The notes under the pieces are model-generated. The model did not search any database and was not told the origin of the DNA. It saw only the letters and a program-made list of their open reading frames with translations. Positions 33,439-41,170 of a DNA stretch of 64,000 nucleotides are shown here, piece by piece (position 1 is the stretch's first letter; every line of letters starts with the position of its first letter). Source of the stretch: an uncultured Clostridia bacterium (GTDB lineage Bacteria; Bacillota; Clostridia; Oscillospirales; Ruminococcaceae); NCBI GenBank assembly GCA_947628615.1, contig CANRAO010000007.1, positions 1 through 64,000 on the forward strand. Direction: 5' to 3'. The position numbers and the translations under genes are program-made.

Positions 33439-34821
33439 ATGACTTCACACATGAGTAAACGGGCAATTGCTCGTATAGTAACATTTGCAACAGCGTTATT
33501 ACTTTTGTTGTTTGCGATTATATTGGTATTCGGAATCAGAGCAAAAAAAGCAGAGCTGGCACTTGAGTATAATTATTTGAAGGCAATTGAGGACTTGTCA
33601 ACTTCTGCGGACAACATAAACACATCGCTTCAAAAGGGATTGTATTCGGGAACGTCAAATATGATGTCGTCGATTTCAAACGACTTACTTTTGGAATCTG
33701 CGGCAGCTAAAGCGTCATTGTCGCAGCTTGCGGCGTCAGAGCAGAGCTTAGAGGGGGCAAACAAATTTTTGTCTCAGGTAGGAAACTATGCGTTAAGTCT
33801 TTGCGATAAGCTTGAAAAGGGCGAAAAGATCACCGACGAGGAATACAAGACATTAGAACAGCTTTGCAGATATTCAGAGGAACTTAAAAACAAGCTGTGG
33901 GAAATTGAACAGAGCGTCAGAGGAAACGGAGAGGAGCTTTCATACAAAACAGTATCAAAGCTAAGTCAGATTTCAGAAGACGACATCAAAAGCGATAACG
34001 GAGACGCAGTGAGAACGGCATTAAATCTTGGAGAAGTTGAAGAAAATTCAGGAGAGTATCCAACTTTGATTTACGACGGACCGTTTTCGGATCACATTCT
34101 TGAAAAGCAGCCTGAGATGCTAAAAAACAAGGATGAAGTAACTAAGAATAAGGCAAAAAGACGTGCAGGCGAAGTTTCTGTAGTACAGGAAAATTCACTG
34201 AAACTTACAAATAGTGAGGACGGAAAAATGCCGTCATATGTATTTGAGTGTGATGTTGACGGAGTTAAGACAACAGTTTCGATAACCAAAAACGGCGGAT
34301 ATTGCAGTTATATGATAAGAAACCGTGATGTAAAAGAAAAAAACATTGAAAATGAAGAAGCTGTCAACTATGCAAAGAGTTATCTTGACGAGCTTGGAAT
34401 TTACAATATGCAGTCGACTTATTATGAAACAGTAGGAAATGTCTGCACAGTAAACTTTGCATATAAGGAGAATAATATTATTTACTACACTGATCTGATC
34501 AAGGTAAAGGTTGCGATGGACAACGGTGAAATTCTAGGCTTTGACGGCAGAGGATTTTTGACAAATCACAAGACCAGACAGCTTGCAAACGCAAAAATAA
34601 CTGAAGAACAGGCAAAAAAGATTGTTTCACCGAGATTGACTGTGGAACAGGTACAAAAGGCATTAATTCCTTCTGACGGAGAAGTTGAAAGGTTATGCTA
34701 TGAAGTAAAATGCAAGACAAATGATAATCAGGAAGTTCTGGTTTATGTCAACTGTGATACGGGAAAAGAGGAGCAGATTTTACTGCTTAAAAAATCTGAG
34801 ACAGGAACTCTTACCGTATAA
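33439..34821 (+). CDS. ypeB: Germination protein YpeB
   Basis: YpeB is needed for assembly and activity of the cortex-lytic enzyme SleB in spores. The 460-residue product has an N-terminal membrane anchor (residues 9-32), a long helical middle with the family run SADNINTSLQKGLYSGTSN, and two C-terminal PepSY-like repeats (about residues 290-375 and 385-455), the second beginning ITEEQAKKIVSPRLTVEQVQKAL. sleB normally lies just upstream of ypeB, but here the XRE gene does. That suggests an insertion separated the two, or sleB is elsewhere. GGGAGAAAACTATT precedes the ATG. Confidence 0.92.
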   Translation: MTSHMSKRAIARIVTFATALLLLLFAIILVFGIRAKKAELALEYNYLKAIEDLSTSADNINTSLQKGLYSGTSNMMSSISNDLLLESAAAKASLSQLAASEQSLEGANKFLSQVGNYALSLCDKLEKGEKITDEEYKTLEQLCRYSEELKNKLWEIEQSVRGNGEELSYKTVSKLSQISEDDIKSDNGDAVRTALNLGEVEENSGEYPTLIYDGPFSDHILEKQPEMLKNKDEVTKNKAKRRAGEVSVVQENSLKLTNSEDGKMPSYVFECDVDGVKTTVSITKNGGYCSYMIRNRDVKEKNIENEEAVNYAKSYLDELGIYNMQSTYYETVGNVCTVNFAYKENNIIYYTDLIKVKVAMDNGEILGFDGRGFLTNHKTRQLANAKITEEQAKKIVSPRLTVEQVQKALIPSDGEVERLCYEVKCKTNDNQEVLVYVNCDTGKEEQILLLKKSETGTLTV

Positions 34822-34861
34822 TGTTTGTGCAGACCGAATTTTTTGAAAGGGAATTAAACCA

Positions 34862-36121
34862 ATGAAAATAAAAGATATAGATGGAATAGAAATACTTGAT
34901 TCTCGGGGAAATCCAACGGTTAGGGCGATCGTTACACTTGAGGACGGTACAAATGCGGCAGCCAGCGTTCCGTCTGGAGCGTCTACGGGCAGTTTTGAAG
35001 CATACGAGCTTCGTGACGGAAACGATGAAAGGTATTTTGGAAAAGGCGTGGTAAAGGCAATTTCAAACATCACTGACATTATAAAGCCTGCACTTATTTC
35101 CAAAGGTGATTTAGACCAGCAGGAGCTTGACGATACTCTTAAGGCTATTGACGGAACTCCTAATTTAAAGGCATTGGGAGCAAATGCGATACTGGCAGTT
35201 TCTTTAGCTTTTGCACGTGCTTGTGCAAAGGCGAAGAAAGCTCCGCTCTACAAATCACTGAGCCTTGATGATGAGAAAATACTTCCTATTCCGATGCTCA
35301 ACATTCTAAACGGCGGAGCACATTCGAGCAACAACATTGATATTCAGGAATTTATGATAATGCCGCTGGGGTTCTCGCATTACAGCGAGGGTTTGAGAGC
35401 GTCCTGCGAGGTTTATCACACCTTAGGTAAAATTCTCAAAGAGAAGGGTCTTTCAACCGGAGTTGGAGATGAGGGCGGATTTGCGCCTAATATTGAAAGC
35501 GATGAGGAGGCACTGGACTTAATTCTGGAGGCAATATTTAAAGCAGGCTTTGACGACAACAAGTTTAAGCTAGCTCTTGACATAGCAGCATCGGAGTGGG
35601 CGTGCGAAGGCGGATATAAACTTCCTAAGCGAGGTAAAATGCTTGACACGAACGGTATGATAGATTATGTCAAGGAGCTTTGCAAAAGCTATCCGATACG
35701 TTCTGTTGAAGATCCATTGGGAGAAAGTGATTTCAGCGGCTTTGAAAAGCTGACAAAGGAGATAGGCGACAAAGTTCAGATTGTCGGGGACGATCTCTTT
35801 GTGACCAATCCTGACAGGCTTCAGAAGGGAATTTCGAGCAACGCTGCAAATGCGATTTTGATTAAAGTCAACCAGATAGGAACATTAAGCGACGCAATAA
35901 AGGCAATAAGACTTGCATATGACAACGGATATAATACAATTATTTCACATCGCAGCGGAGAAACCTCCGACAGTTTTATTGCAGACTTAGCAGTAGGTCT
36001 TTCAGCAGGGCAGATAAAAACGGGTGCTCCCTGCAGAAGCGAACGCTGTGAAAAATATAACAGGCTTCTTGAAATTGAAAAGGAACTCGGTCCTGACGCA
36101 AGATACGGAAGAATGTTTTAA
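34862..36121 (+). CDS. eno: Enolase
   Basis: Enolase converts 2-phosphoglycerate to phosphoenolpyruvate in glycolysis. The product has 419 residues. IEILDSRGNPTV and SVPSGASTGSFEAYELRD open the protein; STGVGDEGGFAPN holds the catalytic Glu, SVEDPLGESD and VGDDLFVTNP are the Mg2+ ligands, LIKVNQIGTLSDAI has the catalytic Lys, and SHRSGETSDSFIADLAVG is the substrate loop. It is slightly short, with small differences at the N-terminus, and could be a second enolase copy. The start follows AAAGGGAATTAAACCA. It lies 40 bases after ypeB, so part of its transcription may come from there. Confidence 0.95.
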   Translation: MKIKDIDGIEILDSRGNPTVRAIVTLEDGTNAAASVPSGASTGSFEAYELRDGNDERYFGKGVVKAISNITDIIKPALISKGDLDQQELDDTLKAIDGTPNLKALGANAILAVSLAFARACAKAKKAPLYKSLSLDDEKILPIPMLNILNGGAHSSNNIDIQEFMIMPLGFSHYSEGLRASCEVYHTLGKILKEKGLSTGVGDEGGFAPNIESDEEALDLILEAIFKAGFDDNKFKLALDIAASEWACEGGYKLPKRGKMLDTNGMIDYVKELCKSYPIRSVEDPLGESDFSGFEKLTKEIGDKVQIVGDDLFVTNPDRLQKGISSNAANAILIKVNQIGTLSDAIKAIRLAYDNGYNTIISHRSGETSDSFIADLAVGLSAGQIKTGAPCRSERCEKYNRLLEIEKELGPDARYGRMF

Positions 36122-36150
36122 TAAAACTTTATATTTGTGAATATAAAAAT

Positions 36151-36182
36151 AAAAAGTAGACACATTTTTGTGCCTACTTTTT
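36151..36182. terminator. Bidirectional terminator between enolase and the YfhO-like gene
   Basis: AAAAAGTAG pairs with CTACTTTTT, and CACA with TGTG, around a TTTT loop and one mismatch. Poly-A and poly-T flanks suit both directions. Confidence 0.85.
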
Positions 36183-36185
36183 TGT

Positions 36186-39100
36186 TTATTGCTGATTTTC
36201 ATCCGGGTCATATTCAAGCTCGGGAGATTCAAGTTCTATCTCGTTTCCGTCTGAATCATAGATAGAAATGTCGTCTGATAAGTTAGTATCAGAATTATCG
36301 TCTTGAGCAATGTTGTTATCATCTGATAGAATAACTGTTTCATTTTGAATATTATTATCAGGTTCTGAATTAACTTTGGTCTCTTGAGAATGAGTATCAG
36401 ACTCATCATTTTCAATTGGCTTTTCAGCTGATTCTTCATCAGATTTGTCTGTATCAGCTTCAGCATTTGCTTCTTCATTTAATTGCGTCTTTATAGCTTT
36501 TTTCTTTTTGCGCTCTTCTTCATAGATGAAAGATGCTTCAAAGCATTTTGGTTTGAGTTTTTTAACAAATATACTCATAAATATCAGAACAGCAAGACCT
36601 AAAAGAGAAATTACAATACCGACTAAAAAGCCAGGAGGCGTGTATTTAAGTTCAATAGTATGCTTGCCTTTTTCAAGCTTAACACCCAAAACTGCCCCGC
36701 AAAGGTCAGTCATTTCAGCTTTTTTGCCGTCTACGTATGCCGACCAGCCGTTTGCAGGAATAGCTGTATACATATATCCGTCGGCTGCTGCGTCTATATC
36801 ACCCTTAAAGTAGGTGTCGGTGCGTTTTGTTATATCGTATGTTCCGTTGGATTTCAGCTTGTTCAGTCCTGCTTGCAGAACATCGTCATTTATTTGATAT
36901 ACTAAACAGTTGAGTTGTCCGCTTGAATCAAGAGGATCTTTAGTCGTACCCATAACTGTTGCAATTTCGCCTTTCTTTGCATAACCTACTGGGAAAATAT
37001 ATTCCAGATCGTTTTCAACAGTGTATGTGTATGATTGATCATCGGAGCTGACTTTAGTTTCAATATCTTCTATGACATCACTGTCAAAAAAACAGTAAAG
37101 CATTGAGTCTGACATTGCTGTATAGTTGAATTTTAAAACAGCAGTTTTGTTGTTATCAGACGACTGTTCAGCAGTCGCATTTTCCTGGTCTTCATCGATA
37201 ATTGAAACCTCTGTCAGGATTGCACCAAAGCCTTCAATAGCTAGACCGCTTTCCTTAATAGCGTCGGTTATATCAACTGTAAATTCATATGGTTCGTCTG
37301 CGGCAAAGGTTTCATCTACAACACTTACATCCTCAGTGTCTGATGGGGCGTAGAAGTAAAAATCTGCATCATCAGCCCAAAGATCAGCGTCGCTTTGGTA
37401 TCTAAAGGTAACGTGAAGTTTCTTGCCGTCAAGCTCGTTGGTTATTTCGTCGTCTTCACCTAAATTAAGAGCTGCTTTGAGATCTTCAATTTTCAATTGA
37501 TAATATGAATTTGCTTTTACATCGCCGACTTTTTTATCTGAGTTGTTCAACGCAAGTTCGCCGCTATATAATATCTTTCCGTTCAGATTGCCGGGAACAT
37601 AGTTATATACGCCTGTTGCGTTATCTTCATTTGTAACAGTAGCGTTTTCGCCGGAACTGTTAGTCATAAGAACGTATGAAAACAAATCCTTATCAATACC
37701 TGTCATACTCTTGAATAAAGCGTTTAAATAGTAGAACGGATTGTTAGGATTGCTAAGGTTAAAGTCCTTCATACTGCTGTCTACCATAAATCCGAATGGC
37801 AGATATGCCGTGTTTTCATAAAGCTCTGATGCGCCTTCTCTGTCAATCTCTTTCAGGTAAGTGTCTGAATTAGCGCCTGTTTTGGAAATAACATATTTCA
37901 GATTCAAAAGTGCATTAGTAAACGGATTGGTAGCGCCGTAATAATATCTGTTTCCGCCGGGCTGAGAAACTATTCCTATGTTTTCCATAAAGTTTGACAC
38001 TGATACATCAGACATCGAACTAAACTGCGAAACACCGTAATAACGGTAAAGACAAGGGTCGTTTATTGTGTACCATTTAGACATTTCAGTACGATAGAAG
38101 TCGTCATCAGCAGGCTTTGTTTTCAAGAGCAGCTCCTGAACTTCATCGTTGCTTGCATAATATGTGCTGTATGCAGAAGAACCTACTGCTTTAACTCCCT
38201 TGCTGGCGCAGGCATACGTTTCAATAACCATAGGAATAATCATAAGAATGGATATTGTTTTTGTATTAATATATTTGAATTTTACCAGCAAAACAGTGAT
38301 AAGAGCAAGATAAGCAAGCGCTAAGGATATATTATTTATAAGCACATTCTTACCGATGTCTTTTGAAAAATATCCTATTACTATAATTCCGGCGGCAACA
38401 ACTACAGATCCTGCAACATGAATCCATGAAATGTTTTCGAGCTGTGTAAAAGCACGGTATGCTGCGATTATAAGAACAAATGCAAATATAAATGAAAATC
38501 TAAAAGGTATCTGGTTTGTAAAGTGGAAACCGTGCCAGATATAGTCCAGAACATTGTTGTTGCAGCTGACGATTAAAAATGTAAGAAAAACAAGAACAAC
38601 AATTTTTTCACGAATCGGGATTTTCTTTGACAAAGCGTGTACGCCAATCATTATAACAGCCAACAAAGAGCAGTAGAGGTTTGGAAGACCTTCAATATGT
38701 GAAGGTACTCTAAAGGCAAGAAGATTTGCCAGAACGTCTCTGAAATCTTTATAGAAGTTAATTTGTGACGGAAAACTTGAATTGCCGCTTGAGTAGGTAG
38801 TTTTTAATGCCAGATATGCAGGAAGTATCAAAATTGCTGTCAATGCAAGACCTGTAACAGAAAAAAGCAGAACCTGCCAAAGTCTTTTTAGTATAGTTTT
38901 TATACCGTATTTTGAACATATAACTTCCGCTATGAAATAAAGCGCAATAAACACGCACAGGAAAAATCCAATGTAGAAGTTTGAGAAAAATGCAACTGCA
39001 AGCGATATAGTATAAAGCTTGAACTTTCCGTCCTTGATAAGATAGTGAACACCAAGTGCAACCAAAGGCATAAGAGCAACTGTATCCAGCCACATTATAT

Positions 39101-39674
39101 TCCAATAATATCCCATCATATACGCACACAAAGCGTACGGAATAGAAAAAAGAACAATAGAGAAGTCATTTCTTTTAAAAACGTGCTTGAGGAACATTCC
39201 CATAAACAGACCTGCACAGCCTATTTTTATACATACAAACAGAGCGAGGAAATCACGTATATATGCCTCGGGAATGAGCAGTGCAAGAAAGTTAAGAGGA
39301 CTGGCTGTGTAATATGACATTATGCCGAGAAAGTTTTGACCCCAGCCGGAGCGAAGTGAATATAACAGCGATCCTCCGTTTTGCAGCTTGTCCTGCATCT
39401 CAGAAATAAAAGGAAAGTACTGATGCCAGCAGTCTATAACAAGGATCTGCTTATCGCCGGCTGGGTGCATACCTGCTTTTATAAATACAATAAGCATAAT
39501 TAAAAACGGTATTATAAATGAAAGTACTACAAACAGATGTCTTACTGCAAATTGTATTCCTTTCATATTGTATAATCTGTATAGTGTAGAATTGTTTCCA
39601 GACTCGGCATTTTCATCGGAGCTGTAGATATTCTGTTTCAGCTTTATGGTGTTGTCGTTTTTTTTCTTAAACAT
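36186..39674 (-). CDS. YfhO-family membrane protein with acidic C-terminal tail
   Basis: At 1162 residues it has about 13 membrane segments in the N-terminal half (residues 45-500), a large extracytoplasmic beta-rich domain, one closing helix near residue 1035 (VGIVISLLGLAVLIFMSIF), and a tail of about 110 residues dominated by Glu, Asp and Asn (e.g. NEEANAEADTDKSDEESAEK). The loop IDCWHQYFPFISEMQ and the late PANGWSAYVDG...EKGKHTIELKY pattern are typical of YfhO. B. subtilis YfhO is implicated in adding sugar to lipoteichoic acid as a GT-C type enzyme. The acidic tail is not usual in the family. It is transcribed alone. Confidence 0.9.
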   Translation of the reverse strand: MFKKKNDNTIKLKQNIYSSDENAESGNNSTLYRLYNMKGIQFAVRHLFVVLSFIIPFLIMLIVFIKAGMHPAGDKQILVIDCWHQYFPFISEMQDKLQNGGSLLYSLRSGWGQNFLGIMSYYTASPLNFLALLIPEAYIRDFLALFVCIKIGCAGLFMGMFLKHVFKRNDFSIVLFSIPYALCAYMMGYYWNIMWLDTVALMPLVALGVHYLIKDGKFKLYTISLAVAFFSNFYIGFFLCVFIALYFIAEVICSKYGIKTILKRLWQVLLFSVTGLALTAILILPAYLALKTTYSSGNSSFPSQINFYKDFRDVLANLLAFRVPSHIEGLPNLYCSLLAVIMIGVHALSKKIPIREKIVVLVFLTFLIVSCNNNVLDYIWHGFHFTNQIPFRFSFIFAFVLIIAAYRAFTQLENISWIHVAGSVVVAAGIIVIGYFSKDIGKNVLINNISLALAYLALITVLLVKFKYINTKTISILMIIPMVIETYACASKGVKAVGSSAYSTYYASNDEVQELLLKTKPADDDFYRTEMSKWYTINDPCLYRYYGVSQFSSMSDVSVSNFMENIGIVSQPGGNRYYYGATNPFTNALLNLKYVISKTGANSDTYLKEIDREGASELYENTAYLPFGFMVDSSMKDFNLSNPNNPFYYLNALFKSMTGIDKDLFSYVLMTNSSGENATVTNEDNATGVYNYVPGNLNGKILYSGELALNNSDKKVGDVKANSYYQLKIEDLKAALNLGEDDEITNELDGKKLHVTFRYQSDADLWADDADFYFYAPSDTEDVSVVDETFAADEPYEFTVDITDAIKESGLAIEGFGAILTEVSIIDEDQENATAEQSSDNNKTAVLKFNYTAMSDSMLYCFFDSDVIEDIETKVSSDDQSYTYTVENDLEYIFPVGYAKKGEIATVMGTTKDPLDSSGQLNCLVYQINDDVLQAGLNKLKSNGTYDITKRTDTYFKGDIDAAADGYMYTAIPANGWSAYVDGKKAEMTDLCGAVLGVKLEKGKHTIELKYTPPGFLVGIVISLLGLAVLIFMSIFVKKLKPKCFEASFIYEEERKKKKAIKTQLNEEANAEADTDKSDEESAEKPIENDESDTHSQETKVNSEPDNNIQNETVILSDDNNIAQDDNSDTNLSDDISIYDSDGNEIELESPELEYDPDENQQ

Positions 39675-39715
39675 TATTAAACCTCACTTTATTCAAAATA
39701 TACCAATATAAGTAG

Positions 39716-39744
39716 AGTATAACATATTAATCAAAAAAAGTAAA
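39716..39744 (-). promoter_or_regulatory. Promoter candidate of the first YfhO-like gene
   Basis: On the minus strand TTTACT (39744-39739), 17 bases, then TATACT (39721-39716). Confidence 0.55.
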
Positions 39745-39814
39745 TATAAACTGAAAAATATAAATCAATATCATAAAGCTGTTAATAATCTTGCGAATGT
39801 ATTTGCAAAAAGGA

Positions 39815-39843
39815 TTGAAAAACCGTCTTTTATGTTGTAAAAT
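39815..39843 (+). promoter_or_regulatory. Promoter of nth
   Basis: TTGAAA (39815-39820) and TAAAAT (39838-39843) are 17 bases apart, 32 bases before the ATG at 39876. Confidence 0.7.
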
Positions 39844-39875
39844 GTAATAGATAAATTCCAATGGAGGATATGAAA

Positions 39876-40508
39876 ATGACAAAGAAGGAAAAGGCATTAT
39901 TGGTTTGCGACGAGTTGGAGAAAATTTATCCTGATGCCATTTGTTCGCTTGTATATAGAAAACCTCATGAGCTTATGATCGCAGGAAGGCTTTCTGCACA
40001 ATGTACAGATGCAAGAGTTAATATTGTCACAAAGGAGCTTTTTGATAAATACAGAACCATAGATGATTTTGCAGATGCCGAGCTGAGCGATATTGAAAGA
40101 ATAGTTAAGCCGTGCGGACTTTTTAAAACTAAGGCTAAGTCAATAGTTGAGATGTGCAGACAGATAAGGGACGATTTTAATGGAGAGATTCCGCAAACGA
40201 TAGAGGAGCTAACCACTCTTTCGGGAATTGGCAGAAAAACCGCTAACCTTATTATGGGAGACGTTTTTCATAAGCCGGCGATCGTCACAGATACGCATTG
40301 TATAAGAATCTGCGGACGGCTGGGGCTTACAAAAAATAAAGAACCTGTTAAAGTCGAGGAAGATCTCAAAAAGATCATTCCGCCGGAAAAGGGTTCTGAC
40401 TTCTGCCACAGGCTTGTTTTATTCGGCAGAGACACCTGTAAGGCAAGGGGAGAAAAGTGCGGAGAATGTATGCTTTCATATTTGTGTAATTATTATAAAA
40501 AGACATAA
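39876..40508 (+). CDS. nth: Endonuclease III (DNA glycosylase/AP lyase)
   Basis: This base-excision repair enzyme removes oxidised pyrimidines and nicks the resulting abasic site. The 210-residue protein has the helix-hairpin-helix LSGIGRKTANLIMG with the catalytic Lys, the downstream Asp in VTDTHCIRI, and the C-terminal [4Fe-4S] cluster spacing C-x6-C-x2-C-x5-C in CKARGEKCGECMLSYLC. GGAGG at 39863 is eight bases from the ATG at 39876 but only two from the ATG at 39870, so 39876 is the start; an even earlier ATG at 39861 overlaps the SD. It is monocistronic. Confidence 0.95.
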   Translation: MTKKEKALLVCDELEKIYPDAICSLVYRKPHELMIAGRLSAQCTDARVNIVTKELFDKYRTIDDFADAELSDIERIVKPCGLFKTKAKSIVEMCRQIRDDFNGEIPQTIEELTTLSGIGRKTANLIMGDVFHKPAIVTDTHCIRICGRLGLTKNKEPVKVEEDLKKIIPPEKGSDFCHRLVLFGRDTCKARGEKCGECMLSYLCNYYKKT

Positions 40509-40534
40509 GTTCAAAAATGTTATATACATATAGT

Positions 40535-40568
40535 AAAACCCGCCTGAAAAATTCTTCAAGCGGGTTTT
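40535..40568. terminator. Bidirectional terminator between nth and the small charged protein
   Basis: AAAACCCGC with GCGGGTTTT, and TGAA with TTCA, pair around AAATTC with one mismatch. Confidence 0.85.
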
Positions 40569-40575
40569 TAACATT

Positions 40576-40851
40576 TTATTCGTTTGTGGTGTTTGAATTA
40601 CTTTCATCATTTTCGCTTTGTGAGCCGGTTTCTGTGTTATCCGTTTGTTCAGTTGAATCAATAACATCTACAACTTCAGCTTGTTTTTTTGATGTAAATA
40701 TTTCCTTCAGCTCATGTCCGAAATTCAAAAAAGCCCTTCCTACCAACGGTGCTTTTTCTTTTGTATACTTTGCACCTGCCTTTACTCCTTTAGTTATCGT
40801 TTCTCCCGTTTTTTCTGCAAATTCATTGATCTTGTCCTTGTCAATGTTCAT
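40576..40851 (-). CDS. Small charged protein of unknown function, 91 residues
   Basis: The protein begins MNIDKDKINEFAEKTGETIT, has a Lys-rich helical half (residues 1-50) and an acidic, Gln/Ser/Thr/Asn-rich tail (residues 60-91). No membrane segment or known domain is seen. The ATG at 40851 is eight bases after GGAGGAAG, while a longer in-frame reading upstream crosses the promoter and is rejected. The strong consensus promoter at 40889-40917 implies high expression. The repeated GxxxxKG helix resembles YtxH/CsbD-type stress proteins only superficially. Confidence 0.78.
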   Translation of the reverse strand: MNIDKDKINEFAEKTGETITKGVKAGAKYTKEKAPLVGRAFLNFGHELKEIFTSKKQAEVVDVIDSTEQTDNTETGSQSENDESNSNTTNE

Positions 40852-40888
40852 AAATCTTCCTCCGTTTCCATACTTATATGTTAATATA

Positions 40889-40917
40889 ATTATATAATAT
40901 GTATAATTTATTGTCAA
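40889..40917 (-). promoter_or_regulatory. Consensus promoter of the 91-residue protein
   Basis: On the minus strand TTGACA (40917-40912), 17 bases, TATAAT (40894-40889). Confidence 0.85.
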
Positions 40918-40961
40918 TGAAATTTTTGCCTGAACAAATTGTTAAGTTCGTTTATAAAATC

Positions 40962-40990
40962 TTGACTTTAATTAAGATATGTAGTATAAT
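40962..40990 (+). promoter_or_regulatory. Sigma-A promoter of secA
   Basis: TTGACT (40962-40967) and TATAAT (40985-40990) are 17 bases apart. Transcription should start near 40997, giving a leader of about 174 bases. Confidence 0.82.
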
Positions 40991-41038
40991 ATTTTTCGAT
41001 TACAATTTTTAATGTAAATTTCAAAAAGGTGGAATATA

Positions 41039-41170
41039 GTGTGAAAAGAATTTTCACACACGTTTTTGAGCCTTAGCCGCAAATTTAAATGCGGCAATTC
41101 CGGCGAATCAGTAACCGGCTCTTAAATCCGTAGAAAGGAGTCCTTTGCAAGCAAAGGTATTGTGATTAAA
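41039..41170 (+). promoter_or_regulatory. Structured secA leader with SD/anti-SD switch
   Basis: GTGTGAAAA-gaa-TTTTCACAC (41039-41059) is a perfect nine-pair hairpin. GAGCC (41068-41072) then pairs with GGCTC (41117-41121), enclosing GCCGC/GCGGC (41076-41095) and a GG/CC arm, a small three-way junction. After it comes AAAGGAG (41134-41140), then CCTTTG (41142-41147), CAAG and CAAAGG (41152-41157), the same three-segment arrangement as before galT. The ATG is at 41171. No known riboswitch class was matched with confidence. Confidence 0.6.

Noticed and set aside
39861..39875. Earlier ATG starts of nth at 39861 and 39870
   Set aside because: They overlap or nearly touch the SD GGAGG at 39863-39867; only 39876 has normal spacing.
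41068..41121. Known riboswitch (ydaO/c-di-AMP type) in the secA leader
   Set aside because: Only a faint likeness (GAGCC ... GGCGAATC); the diagnostic GGGGUGAAUC and 3' half of that class are missing and the element is too short.
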